Assembly (NCBI GenBank): GCA_024195265.1
Contig: JAJLRJ010000005.1
Span: 47,424,894 to 47,488,893, forward strand
DNA length: 64,000 nucleotides
Origin: Dendrophyllia cribrosa
Taxonomy: Eukaryota > Cnidaria > Anthozoa > Scleractinia > Dendrophylliidae
Direction of reading: 5' to 3'
Positions within the stretch are counted from its first letter, which is position 1. Each line of letters begins with the position of its first letter. The position numbers and the translations under genes are program-made. The notes under the pieces are model-generated. The model did not search any database and was not told the DNA's origin. It saw only the letters and a list, made by a program, of their open reading frames with translations. Below are positions 55,801 to 64,000 of this stretch, piece after piece.

Positions 55801-58800
55801 CAGTCTGTTAGTTTGTTGTGCAGTCACTGATTTCAAACTGTGCAACACAACACGCTTCGCATGTTAGTTTACCAACAGAGCAAGCAACACGGAATCTTTT
55901 GTGTTATCTGCACCATTGCCAATGTCTTCAAATGGACGATCACTCAAACACTGTCAAAACATTAAAAATCTTTGCCTGTTCGCCACTTTTCTACCCATTG
56001 CAACTGGCTTTAAAACAGTGTTGGGTTCAACCAAAAGGTTTCATCGATGATTCTAGAGAAAGCCATTTCCACAAACTCGATGATACACACGGGGGAGGGG
56101 GGTGGGGAATAGTACTCCCTATAATTGGCTATACGGAGATGCTCCGCCCGAAAGGGTACCTTTTTCAGGCTGGAGGTATGTAAAAGGGTAAGAATTTCTC
56201 GAGTTGAAGTATAGAAAAGGCCGGGGGAGGAAAAACTGCCATGTAGGTATCTTGACTCCCGCCACAACGTGAACTGAATAAAGAATATCATTTGTCTGAT
56301 TAACATCAATAGTCAGGGTGACGCTTGATGTTTTTTCCCGTGGATATCGTTCCATAAGTTTATTCCAAGGGTATAGTAAAGAGATGCAGTGTTTCTTCTG
56401 TAGGTATATGAAAGAGGTACCATTTTCAATTTATGGAAGGTACATCAAAGGGTTACCTTTTCTGTCAAAAACAGTATATAAAAGGGTAAGGGTTTGGACC
56501 TCGGGGCGGAGCATCCCCGTACAAAACTTTGTGGAGTACTCCCCCCCCCCCCCCCCCCCCGGATCACACACATACATACACGTACTTTGATACCGAAAAC
56601 CGGTAATCTAACACAAGCAGATAGCGTGTTTTTTTTCCATGAAATCTGGTATTATTTTTAAGTCTGTCTTCCGTTTTGCCGAGAAAAACCTTGAGAATTT
56701 CTTCATAGCAATCAAGGAGTACCAGTCTTTGATCGCAAAGTTGACAAACGTCACTAAAAAGTTGAATACTAAACTACCAGTTGTTTCTATCAAAACAGAA
56801 AAATGAAATACTTCACACTGACTCCAACCATGAATTTCTTGCCTTTTTCCGCCCTTTATTAAATATCGATTGATTGATGAACTCAAGTTTTGATTATCAA
56901 ATTCCTCCGAACATCACGCGAGAGCTGACCTTAACCTTGATACTTGTACCGTAATCGACTCAACCTTCCTGTCCACATCCCACGTTCACAAATGGATTAA
57001 AAGGACAGTGTCCCCGCCACGAAATATCAAATTTTTGCTTACTTAATTTCCATGTTATATCGCCAGATGCCATCATTTTTTCAACTTTATTGGATAAAGA
57101 GATTCTATAGAGCAAAACGGAAGCAGTAGTTTGGTGAAAAAGTGCAGGATTACAAGGATGGAAGTGGATTACAGTTCATCAAGTTTGATTTCGTGACAGG
57201 CGGTCAAGAAATCAAAGTTGCCATTCTGGTTGAATTTTTTAAGGGTTTCAGTTTTGGCTGCCTAAACCACGTAAACATCACCTTGTACAGTATAAACAGT
57301 TCCACAGAAAAATACTGCTCAATAGCTTGGTTACAGTTTTTTAATTTCATCCACAGACTCAATAGAACCAATTTGTACAACATAATAAACAATATCACAG
57401 GAAAGTCCTGCTTACATACACATTTTATTAACTCATCCCTAATGCGGCTTTTCAGAGTTAAATAATTATACTTAAACCCACGAATACATATTATGAAAGT
57501 TAATAGCTTTCATTTGAATCGTCACACTTTAGGATTTTAACCACATACTCATAGGTTAGAACCACCTTGTACAGCATAATAAACAGTACCACAGGAAAGT
57601 ACTGCTCAATAGCTTTCATTTGAATGGTCGCACTTTAGGATTTCATCCACAGACTCAAAAGTTAGAACCACCTTTTACAACATAATAAACAGCACCACGG
57701 GAAAGTACTGCTCAGTAGCTTTCAACTGAATGGTCACTTGACATTTTACGATTTCATCCACAGACTCAAAAGTTATAACCACCTTGTACAACATAATAAA
57801 CAGCACCACAGGAAAGTACTGCTCAATAGCTTTCATTTGAATGGTCACACTTTAGGATTTCATCCACAAACTCAAAAGTTAGAACCACCTTGTACAGCAT
57901 AATAAACAGTACCACAGGAAAGTACTGCTCAGTAGCTTTCAACTGAATGGTCACTTGACATTTTACGATTTCATCCACAGACTCAAAAGTTATAACCACC
58001 TTGTACAACATAATAAACAGCACCACAGGAAAGTACTGCTCAATAGCTTTCATTTGAATGGTCACACTTTAGGATTTCATCCACAAACTCAAAAGTTAGA
58101 ACCACCTTGTACAGCATAATAAACAGTACCACAGGAAAGTACTGCTCAGTAGCTTTCAACTGAATGGTCACTTGACATTTTACGATTTCATCCACAGACT
58201 CAAAAGTTATAACCACCTTGTACAGCATAATAAACAGTACTACAGGAAAGTACTGCTCAGTTGCTTTCATTTGAATGGTCACACTTTAGGATTTCATCCA
58301 CAGACTCAAAAGTTATAACCACCTTGTACAGCATAATAAACAGTACCACAGGAAACAGCTCAACACCTTTCTTTTGAAAGGTCACATTTTTCTATTTAAT
58401 CCATGCACTGACTCAAAAGCTAAAAAGTTTGACTGCTTATCATGCCAAATAACGTAACAGCAAAGATTTCTGGTGCAGGAGTATCGTTGCTAAGCAATTT
58501 AAAATGTATACTGATTGTACAGTTAAGTGTTAGTAATCCGAAATCACGAGTAAGCAACGAATCTCATCTGTGGGAAATCTGTTTGGAAGGCCTTAGCCAT
58601 CTTAAAGGCCGCACTAAAATGATATCGAAAAACAGTACAACGCCATGCCAAGCGTTTTCTAAACAGTCCTCGTTTAGCGCCCCGACAAATGTAAACATTC
58701 ACAGGCTACAACTGCTCTCGTACCGTCAAGCTGATCAACATGAAAATTCCCCTCACTGGTTGTCATACGTTCTCTATAATTCTCTTTGGGAGAATTTGTT

Positions 58801-61800
58801 TTAAGCTACGTCTTTTCTTCAGAGATTGCCAGGTGCTTAATTTTCACGACCTATCTCACATTTACATATTTCAAAAATTACGTAAAAGGAAATCATGAAT
58901 GACAGTAGTAAAGATAACAAATGCCCCTCTAATCCCATCAAAGGCTCCGTAACAAAAATGCACCTCTAAACGTAAGGTTAAAATCGATATGAAATGAAAT
59001 AAAAATCAGGTAGAGTATTGAACTAAGATGGCTTACCTCACGTATACGACGCGAATACAGAATAGAAGTAAAAAACAAAGAATGTTTCGAAAGCCATCAT
59101 CGGCGAACGAGCTATGAATTCTGTTTTGTCGTCTCATTTAACCGCACTCACTTTTCCGAATGTTTTTTTTAGCTAAACAACTATAGCAATGAAATATTTT
59201 GGGAACACAGAAAAATGGTAGCAAAGATGTTTCATCTGTCGCTTTAAAATCTGTGGGTGGTAAACGCGGGCACGAAAGATTGATGAAGCAATTTTCGTGA
59301 AGTACTTAAACATACGCAGACTGACCTGACGAAGTTTCCTTTGATGTTCGTACGAGTTGGTCTTAGAACAGAACAGCGATGAAAAATTGGGCGCAGAAAA
59401 CATTCCTCACACGACAGTAGGCCACAGCAGTTTGTTGGGAAATAAGCGATTAGGCGACAAAACATTCCTTGTTAATGCTATTAAACAGCGTGTAGCAGTT
59501 TATAGTTTCAAGCAAACATATTCTATAGAAATCACACAATGGTGCTTTTTAAATTCTGGAAGCCTACAGTGCTATTCTTTGACCAATAAACATCAAATTG
59601 TTTTTCAGTTTTAGTCGTTTCAAACTTAATTTAAAGCGATTTTCATCGCGGAATATGATATAAGTGCTGACCTTGAAATGTTCAAGTTAATTTGCATCAT
59701 TTAGCAGCTACTTACCCCATCGGCGGCCTCAATATCTGCATATTTGCTCAGTAAAGTTCGCACTACCTCCACATGCCCGTCTCTGGCGGCTGAAATAAGG
59801 ACAGTCTCGCCTTCCTTAAATCAAAGCAGATAACCCTGGCGTTACAAGGTGGAAAATAGGAAGCTTTGAGCTTCGTGAAATGAGCTTTTCCGTTCCACTT
59901 CATTTCACTGCTATCTTTTGTAAGCTTTTTGAAAATTCGCACAATTATTGGTATTCATTATTTTCGTCAATTAGAAATTTTCAAAATCAATTAAATCGAC
60001 CACAAAAGGAGAGGCACGACACGCACATCAATTGCGATACAAAGACCCAAAGTATCACACACAGTGATAAACGTTGTAAAATGTGAAAACGTTTACAAAT
60101 ACTTACCATACGTTACACAATAAACACTAACGCCCGTTTTTTCTCGTCAAAAAACATTCTCAAATCACTCTAAACGAAAACAGAAGCCACGGAAAGAAAA
60201 CAGTTTGTGTCTCATCGCGCAATTGTTCCCGTACTGGGTCACTATAGCATATCTTGTCAGATATTATCTAGTCTTATTTAATGCAGACAAGTTTAGCATG
60301 GTTTAGCAGGGTATGCATTACAATTGACGAAAACTAAACAACTGTGTTCTGCTCCAAACCAGTTACTTTAAATAAAGCGCGCCATAAACTTTCCATTTCT
60401 TTCAATTTTAAATTAGAAACGCGAGCAGATGCAAGTTATATACGGGACAGATATTTTTACCGCCCACAAGTGACATACGAGAGGACGAGACGAGCGGTTA
60501 TGCTTCAAGAACTATGTATTTCTTTTGTGTGTACTGATATTAGGACAACAGATACACATGTGAAACACGATAAAATCAATCAAAATAACATGATTCCATC
60601 TACGTGTTTTCTTTTACTTCCATTTGACAACGGAGAAACAAATCAAATTTGAAACTCAGTTGAGCGATATAGGAAAGAAAACATGCTTTGGAAATAATCA
60701 GTTGAAGCTCAGTGTAATTACGCCCGGGCTGTTTCCAAAACTCTTCGGACACTAATCATCGATTGCAACAAATTCTGCAGATTATGATAAATCGAGGCTC
60801 TAAATAAACGACCAGATGTAAATGAATTCTCAGTTTTTCAGTCAAATAACTATTTCTTGAGCTATGCAGCTTTCGACAGGTTCCAGCCAGCATTGCAGTC
60901 GGCAAAACATCGTAGAGATACCGAAGAGTTTCCGAATCGAATTTTCCAGTAAGAAAAAAGCACCAGCTGTCCGAAAGTTGTCACGTCATCCTGTCGCCAA
61001 CTTCATGTTACTTAGCAACACTGCTGGAAACCGCGGGCTCAGTCAAGAGACCACAGTTACTCTGACTTGGTGAAATTACATTTGTATCATAAACTAAACA
61101 CGAAATCAATGACAAGAGACCAAAGAGACACATTTTAGATCTACTCATGCTTACTTTGTCCGGCAAGTTAAAGTAAGCTCCTCTGGCGAGAAGCCGGTGT
61201 ACAATTTCCTCGTGACCATGTTTAGCAGACCAGGCGAGTGCCGAGTTTCCTTCCTGTAAATAAAAGAGTAACAAAACAGTTGTCAATCAGGCAAAGATAC
61301 CTGATTCGCGCTCGAGCCTCAGACGCCTGAAGACATATGATTGACATGAGACAGGCCAAGAGCTAGCTCTTTTCAGAGATAATGTTGGAAACGAGGTAAC
61401 TGTCACTCGATCTTAGGGCATGCGTAAAGAGAAGAGCTCTAGGGTGCAGGGAAAAGGCATGCCACTCCACGGGTGATATCGCTGTGCGCATGCGTAAGTT
61501 ACTGGCCATTTGCGGATGTACTTAAACGTCATTTAACACTGCAATCAACTAAGCATTCCTTCCTAAAATTCTGTAAAGCTTGAAGCACTGACATTGGTGA
61601 AAAGTGAGGGATTACCTGATCTGTAGCATTGATATGAGGGTCTCGCTCCAACAGACAGTCAACCACCTCTGTGTAGCCTCCTTTCGCCGCCATTATCAAA
61701 GGAGTCCAACCTCGCTGAAATAACATTGCATAAAAAATTGAGTCGAGAAAGATGAAATGTTCATCGTGTCACGAGCGTGGGACGAAGAAAAAAACTGAGT

Positions 61801-63002
61801 CCCCTGACAGAAATCTAGTAGTTTTTAATTTAGTTGTTTAGTGACTTTTAATTGAGTTTCCTAGGACCATAACCAAGGCAATCATTTTGGTCAATCACAG
61901 CACACGCCGACAGTTTAGTGAACCAATCAGAAATCAAAGCAAATATATGTAGCCGGTGCCAAGCGCGGGAAAACGCGTGAAAGCAAGTCACGATTTGTTT
62001 TGTTTTTATTTCTGATTGGTTAAGAAAGCGTAAAAAGTGTATCAGTCACCTGTTAAAGCGGACACCTCTGTAAGGCGGACACCTCTGTAAGGCGGACACC
62101 TCTGTAAGGCGGACACCTCTGTAAGGCGGACACCTCTGTAAGGCGGACACCTCTGTAAGGCGGACACCTCTGTAAGGCGGACACCTCTGTAAGGCGGACA
62201 CCTCTGTAAGGCGGACACCTGTGTAAGGCGGACACCTCTGTAAGGCGGACACCTCTGTAAGGCGGACACCTCTGTAAGGCGGACACCTCTGTAAGGCGGA
62301 CACCTCTGTAAGGCGGACACCTCTGTAAGGCGGACATCAGTGGTCGGCCGGTTCTGGCCGAATTTCACTTAATTGTCTGAAATTAAACTCTCGAGGGTGT
62401 CCGGCTTAGAAAGAGTTCACTGCACAGTGATGCAAAACTAAAGCAAAAGTGAATTTCTTTCGAAGCGAAAACAAAGCAATCACATCAGACCAATCAAAAC
62501 ACAAACTAAACTCTCAAATTAAACTCTCGAGGGTGTCCGGCTTAGAAAGAGTTCACTGCACAGTGATGCAAAACTAAAGCAAAAGTGAATTTCTTTCGAA
62601 GCGAAAGCAAAGCAATCACATCAGACCAATCAAAACACAAACTAAACTCTCAAATTAAACTCTCGAGGGTGTCCGGCTTAGAAAGAGTTCACTGCACAGT
62701 GATGCAAAACTAAAGCAAAAGTGAATTTCTTTCGAAGCGAAAGCAAAGCAATCACATCAGACCAATCAAAATACAATGCAAGAACCAACATTACGACTAA
62801 TCATCAGCAACGTCAGGATACGTTTGGATTTTGATTGATTAAAAAAAACCAGAATGTTTGCTGTGATTCGATATTCAGTATCTGTATCCATAGCAACACT
62901 TACACTGCTTGCAGTATTGACGTTTGCGTTTTTTTCAAGAAGACCTTTGACAGTTCCTACGTGGCCTTTCCTGCAGCCCCACACCAGGGCTGTGGTTCCA
63001 TA
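44901..63002 (-). CDS. KIDINS220: Kinase D-interacting substrate of 220 kDa (KIDINS220/ARMS), 5' partial
   Basis: KIDINS220 is a four-pass membrane scaffold downstream of neurotrophin, Eph and other receptors in vertebrates. Exons in transcript order: 63002-62904, 61714-61616, 61253-61155, 59814-59716, 55585-55487, 54881-54783, 54111-53934, 53308-53141, 52056-50066, 49628-49557, 48816-48614, 47576-47512, 46276-44901. All junctions are GT-AG and in phase, giving 4647 nt and 1548 residues in the window. Domains: ankyrin repeats (window residues 1 to about 230), KAP P-loop NTPase with WGSGKS (301-306) and ILIDGLD (608-614), four membrane spans, a SAM-like domain (about 995-1060), and an acidic tail ending ETCV. 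Human KIDINS220 is about 1771 residues and this fragment starts near human residue 170, so roughly five ankyrin units lie beyond 64000. Confidence 0.95.
46957..47340. mobile_element. family A TIR element with a SINE tail inside
   Basis: GTTTTCAATTGAGTGTCG faces CGACACTCTATTGAAAACG. The interior repeats CCAATCAC-type words in both orientations. Near 47235-47312 it carries TAAAGCGCTATATAAATC and a (TTA)n tail like the 3' end of the SINE at 1425-1860, suggesting a SINE inserted here. It lies in the intron before the last KIDINS220 exon. Confidence 0.65.
47512..47576 (-). other. KIDINS220: KIDINS220 short linker exon (65 nt)
   Basis: The exon is inferred from a TTTCTTCCAG acceptor, a CAG-GTTAGA donor and reading phase: it converts the phase-2 end of the SAM exon to the phase-1 start required by the last exon. 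It encodes [21 protein letters not shown], which is not obviously conserved. It is less certain than the other exons, and another small exon is possible. Confidence 0.6.
47718..47873. mobile_element. 156-bp MITE with TACAGTCARC ends
   Basis: TACAGTCAACTCCCGCTTTAC and the complement of TACAGTCAGCACCCGCCTTAC match at 18 of 21 positions. The ends resemble those of the outer element at 21603-22853. It is non-coding and lies in a KIDINS220 intron. Confidence 0.75.
48008..48276. mobile_element. G-tailed TIR element (family H), copy 1
   Basis: GACGGGCGTGCTCGTCG near 48047 faces CGACGAGCACACCCGTCA near 48252. A G-rich outer flank and an ACTCCCATATAAAA word precede the left end. AAAATCT is tandemly repeated about three times inside. 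A second copy is at 54200-54545. Confidence 0.7.
48614..49628 (-). other. KIDINS220: KIDINS220 exons with SAM-like domain
   Basis: The exons at 49557-49628 and 48614-48816 encode [20 protein letters not shown], then [20 protein letters not shown] and [13 protein letters not shown]. These match human LNVDAVCEKLKQIEGLDQ, INGRVLAQCNIDEL and NFGDWHLFRSTVL. In human this region resembles a sterile alpha motif and contributes to partner binding. The Pro-rich stretch between NTPase and SAM in human is much shorter here. Confidence 0.93.
49831..49875. repeat. (ATC)15 microsatellite
   Basis: Fifteen ATC units lie in a KIDINS220 intron. The plus-strand frame through it reads as poly-His but is not a gene. 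A similar triplet run inside the last exon (about 45870-45903) is translated on the minus strand as poly-Asp. Confidence 0.9.
50066..52056 (-). other. KIDINS220: KIDINS220 1991-nt exon: membrane spans and KAP NTPase body
   Basis: Two hydrophobic hairpins are inserted in the NTPase: spans at window residues about 333-352 and 355-378, and about 496-516 and 526-546. The [13 protein letters not shown] block matches human [13 protein letters not shown]. The Walker B region is [20 protein letters not shown] (human RLVVIIDGLDACEQDKVLQM). Later conserved blocks are [20 protein letters not shown] and [15 protein letters not shown], then [15 protein letters not shown] near the end. A CCCC cluster sits just before the third span. 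The whole region is one uninterrupted exon. Confidence 0.96.
52934..53134. mobile_element. 201-bp near-perfect palindrome (foldback MITE family G)
   Basis: From CAATAGGCCATTTCCGAG to CTCGGAAATGGCCTATTG the two arms of about 98 bp match with one mismatch found by eye, around a short AT centre (GCAAATAAAACTTATTTGC). A degenerate relative is at 37530-37700. The right end is six bases from the 5' splice site of the KIDINS220 Walker A exon. Confidence 0.9.
53141..53308 (-). other. KIDINS220: KIDINS220 exon with KAP Walker A motif
   Basis: It encodes [20 protein letters not shown] and then [13 protein letters not shown], the P-loop of the KAP NTPase family (human VGLYAQWGSGKSF). Lys and Ser of GKS are present, so nucleotide binding is plausible. 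Its 5' splice site (GTATAA) is followed after six bases by the palindromic element at 52934-53134. Confidence 0.94.
53718..53911. mobile_element. MITE family D, reverse copy
   Basis: TTAACACCCAAGAGTGCC and ATTGGCATTAA mark the ends. The core reads AAGTACTGCCGAAGAGG, TGGTCACACCATAGGATTTC and CCACAGACTCAAAAGTTAGA, the reverse complement of 5344-5450. It begins about 22 bp inside the intron after the KIDINS220 exon at 53934-54111. Confidence 0.75.
53934..54111 (-). other. KIDINS220: KIDINS220 last ankyrin unit and linker to the NTPase
   Basis: This exon encodes [20 protein letters not shown] followed by [20 protein letters not shown] and an [11 protein letters not shown] ending. These correspond to human [20 protein letters not shown] and SILTQIFG. 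It is one of the most conserved segments of the protein and ends in phase 1. Confidence 0.95.
54200..54545. mobile_element. G-tailed TIR element (family H), copy 2
   Basis: GACGAGGGTGCTCGTCGG (54267) faces TACGACAAGCACACCCGTCA (54511-54530), with a G-rich outer flank containing GGGGGTCTCCCATA. Inside, AAGGTACCA- and AAAGGTACC-like words recur about four times. The 71-codon frame across it is not a gene. Confidence 0.7.
56091..56562. mobile_element. G-tailed TIR element (family C), copy 2
   Basis: TACGGAGATGCTCCGCCCG (about 56132) faces GGCGGAGCATCCCCGTAC (about 56505). The termini are a G-rich flank and about 22 C. The interior aligns with 3845-4207 over its whole length, including CAGTGTTTC, GGTATATGAAAGAGGTACCA and CTGTCAAAAAC. 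It lies in a KIDINS220 intron. Confidence 0.75.
57480..58400. repeat. 106/111-bp tandem array with 217-bp higher-order unit
   Basis: The word GAAAGTACTGC recurs at 57595, 57701, 57812, 57918, 58029, 58135 and 58246, with a variant (GGAAACAGC) at 58352. Spacings alternate 106 and 111. The 106-type unit has TTTCATTTGAATGGTCACAC; the 111-type has TTTCAACTGAATGGTCACTT. The 217-bp dimers are almost identical to each other. Degenerate monomers extend left to about 57290. The unit is the core of MITE family D. No CRISPR: these are eukaryotic repeats without spacers. Confidence 0.9.
58401..59715. other. KIDINS220 intron, nothing recognised
   Basis: Ordinary AT-rich intron DNA with short frames only. 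A GTAAGC-like donor on the minus strand near 59032-59037 has no ankyrin-coding sequence beside it and is unlikely to be used. Confidence 0.4.
59815..61154. other. KIDINS220 intron, nothing recognised
   Basis: No repeat with clear ends and no coding exon was found. The ankyrin units on either side are adjacent in the human protein, so no exon is expected here. Confidence 0.4.
61830..62040. repeat. family A repeat, diverged copy
   Basis: It shares GTAGCCGGTGCCAAGCGCGG, GCAAGTCACGATT and TTCTGATTGGTTAAGAAAG with 47069-47150, in the same orientation. It directly abuts the 17-bp array. Confidence 0.65.
62058..62340. repeat. 17-bp tandem repeat, 16 full units
   Basis: GCGGACACCTCTGTAAG is repeated without spacing change 16 times from 62058 to 62329, with a partial seventeenth unit. 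There is one visible variant (CCTGTGTAAG near 62217). Because 17 is not a multiple of 3 and the unit lacks stops on the minus strand, three long spurious frames arise there. Similar GGTGTCCGGCTTAGA words follow in the adjacent 136-bp repeats. Confidence 0.95.
62381..62773. repeat. 136-bp tandem repeat, almost three units
   Basis: AATTAAACTCTCGAGGGTGT starts units at 62381, 62517 and 62653, exactly 136 bp apart. The copies are almost identical. The unit contains the palindrome CACTGCACAGTG and a CCAATCAAAACACAAAC end resembling family A repeats. It lies in the intron before the 61616-61714 exon. Confidence 0.95.
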
Positions 63003-64000
63003 CTAAAACAAAAAAACCAGAAAAAAATTGGCAAAATAGATCCTGATATCATCACTCTTAAATAGACTGCGAACATGGTCACTATAATAAAATTGACAGC
63101 GCTACGAGTCGTCTCTCGCTTCTTGTTTTCTCGCATAGCGCTCACTAATTTTAATTATTTTAAAAGAATGGCCCTTACTCACGCCCCGCTATTTTGTATA
63201 AAAACGCAAGATTTACCCCTCAAGCCTCGCAGTGAAAAAGCTGAAAACGAGGTTAAGCGGGGGAAAACAAAGCATTTTATTCATGGCTGCCGCGTAATTA
63301 AGGCCCATAAGGATCTGGTTGTACCTTAATTTCTTGTACCCTATGTAGGGATAATGTACAAGACACCACCTACATGATGAGACTTGAGGACAAAATTTAT
63401 AGGTCCGAGAATATGACATGAGACTTATATGTCAGTTCTGTTTGTATGGCGTTTGCATTTCTAGTAAAAGAGGGAGATTTGTGTTTTTCTTCTTAGTTTT
63501 TACTCCGATAGAGTGGAAGCTATACTGAACCGAGACACCATCTTTGAAGGTGGAGGAGGGGATAACATAAAGAGTCCACTATCCTCTTGGTTGATCGTCA
63601 ATGGTGTTGACCATTTCCCTAATGCGAGCGGGCGCTTACGATGTGGGAATCAACTGAACTGATGCAAGGCTATTAAAACAGGACATGGAATGCGCGATCA
63701 CTGCAATAAACTGTTGAGAACAGTAGCCATGCACCTCTTCAGAACCTCTAATTCATTGGACCTGGTTATCACGCACATGTATTGTTTTCAGGGCTAGGGT
63801 CCATTGTTCTGTTGCTTGTTCTATTGTTTTCTCAGCCAATCCTGTGAGGCGTTCCGAGACGTGCATACCGCCTCGTTGAGAATGGACGGATCTGGGCGTC
63901 CAGACCTTCAATCCTCGTCACATTTTGTTGGGACACCTCATGCTCAAAACATATTCACCCTACAGTTGGCGTTCTTCCCTCCCAATGTTGAACTTTGCGG
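63003..64000. other. KIDINS220 upstream intron, no exon found
   Basis: The preceding ankyrin exon, expected to encode the unit equivalent to human IIWAAGRGHADIVHLL, is not here, so it lies beyond 64000. A plus-strand stretch near 63480-63660 reads SPLSSWLIVNGVDHFPNASG without recognisable homology and ends at a stop. No other feature was identified. Confidence 0.4.

Larger units (their letters stand above)
54783..63002 (-). other. KIDINS220: KIDINS220 six 99-nt ankyrin exons
   Basis: Six consecutive exons (62904-63002, 61616-61714, 61155-61253, 59716-59814, 55487-55585, 54783-54881) are each exactly 99 nt and phase 0, and each encodes one 33-residue ankyrin unit. Core blocks are [96 protein letters not shown] and [19 protein letters not shown]. 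Each aligns with the corresponding human repeat in the same order, so none is missing or duplicated in this part. Confidence 0.95.

Noticed and set aside
57480..58400. CRISPR-like array
   Set aside because: Units are contiguous 106/111-bp repeats without unique spacers, in a eukaryotic intron, and derive from a dispersed MITE.
62042..62368. Three overlapping minus-strand ORFs of 85-108 codons ([16 protein letters not shown] type)
   Set aside because: Pure product of the 17-bp array, which has no stops on that strand; they lie in a KIDINS220 intron.
63480..63660. Possible coding fragment on the plus strand
   Set aside because: It is open for about 60 codons but has no recognisable family and ends at a stop. 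The region is otherwise intron of KIDINS220.

Overview
The window is animal nuclear DNA: AT-rich, with long introns, GT-AG splice sites, dense short inverted-repeat transposons and tRNA-derived SINEs. It carries two large conserved metazoan genes. Both proteins align by eye with their human counterparts over long stretches but are clearly diverged. With the repeat types, this suggests an early-branching animal, most likely an anthozoan cnidarian such as a coral or sea anemone. The species is not determined, and this placement is inference.

Layout. Positions 1-11273 are gene-poor: SINE copies, MITE-like elements, a (GGTCGC)20 tract and, at the end, the probable promoter and 5' UTR of the first gene. 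LARP1 lies on the plus strand at 11274-38903. I resolve 23 in-phase exons giving 1306 residues: conserved N-terminal motifs, an RGG stretch, the La module, the C-terminal DM15 cap-binding region, and an unusual His/Lys/Glu tail of fifteen 15-residue repeats. Its introns hold many nested short transposons and one orphan ORF inside a direct duplication. Positions 38904-44900 are the tail-to-tail intergenic and 3' UTR region, full of repeats. KIDINS220 (ARMS) lies on the minus strand at 44901-63002. Its 5' end is beyond the right edge of the window. Thirteen exons encode 1548 residues: seven ankyrin-repeat units, the KAP P-loop NTPase with four membrane segments, a SAM-like domain and an acidic C-terminus ending in a class I PDZ ligand. 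Positions 63003-64000 lie in its upstream intron.

LARP1 regulates translation of TOP mRNAs, downstream of mTORC1 in vertebrates. KIDINS220 is a membrane scaffold for receptor signalling. I see no evidence that the two act together; they are simply convergent neighbours.

The most notable observations are the lineage-specific histidine-rich VNTR at the LARP1 C-terminus; a 200-bp near-perfect palindrome starting six bases after a KIDINS220 5' splice site; a 106/111-bp higher-order satellite built from the core of a dispersed MITE; and several transposon-in-transposon nests. Exon boundaries were assigned by hand from splice signals, reading phase and protein similarity remembered from the human genes. 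They need RNA-seq to confirm.
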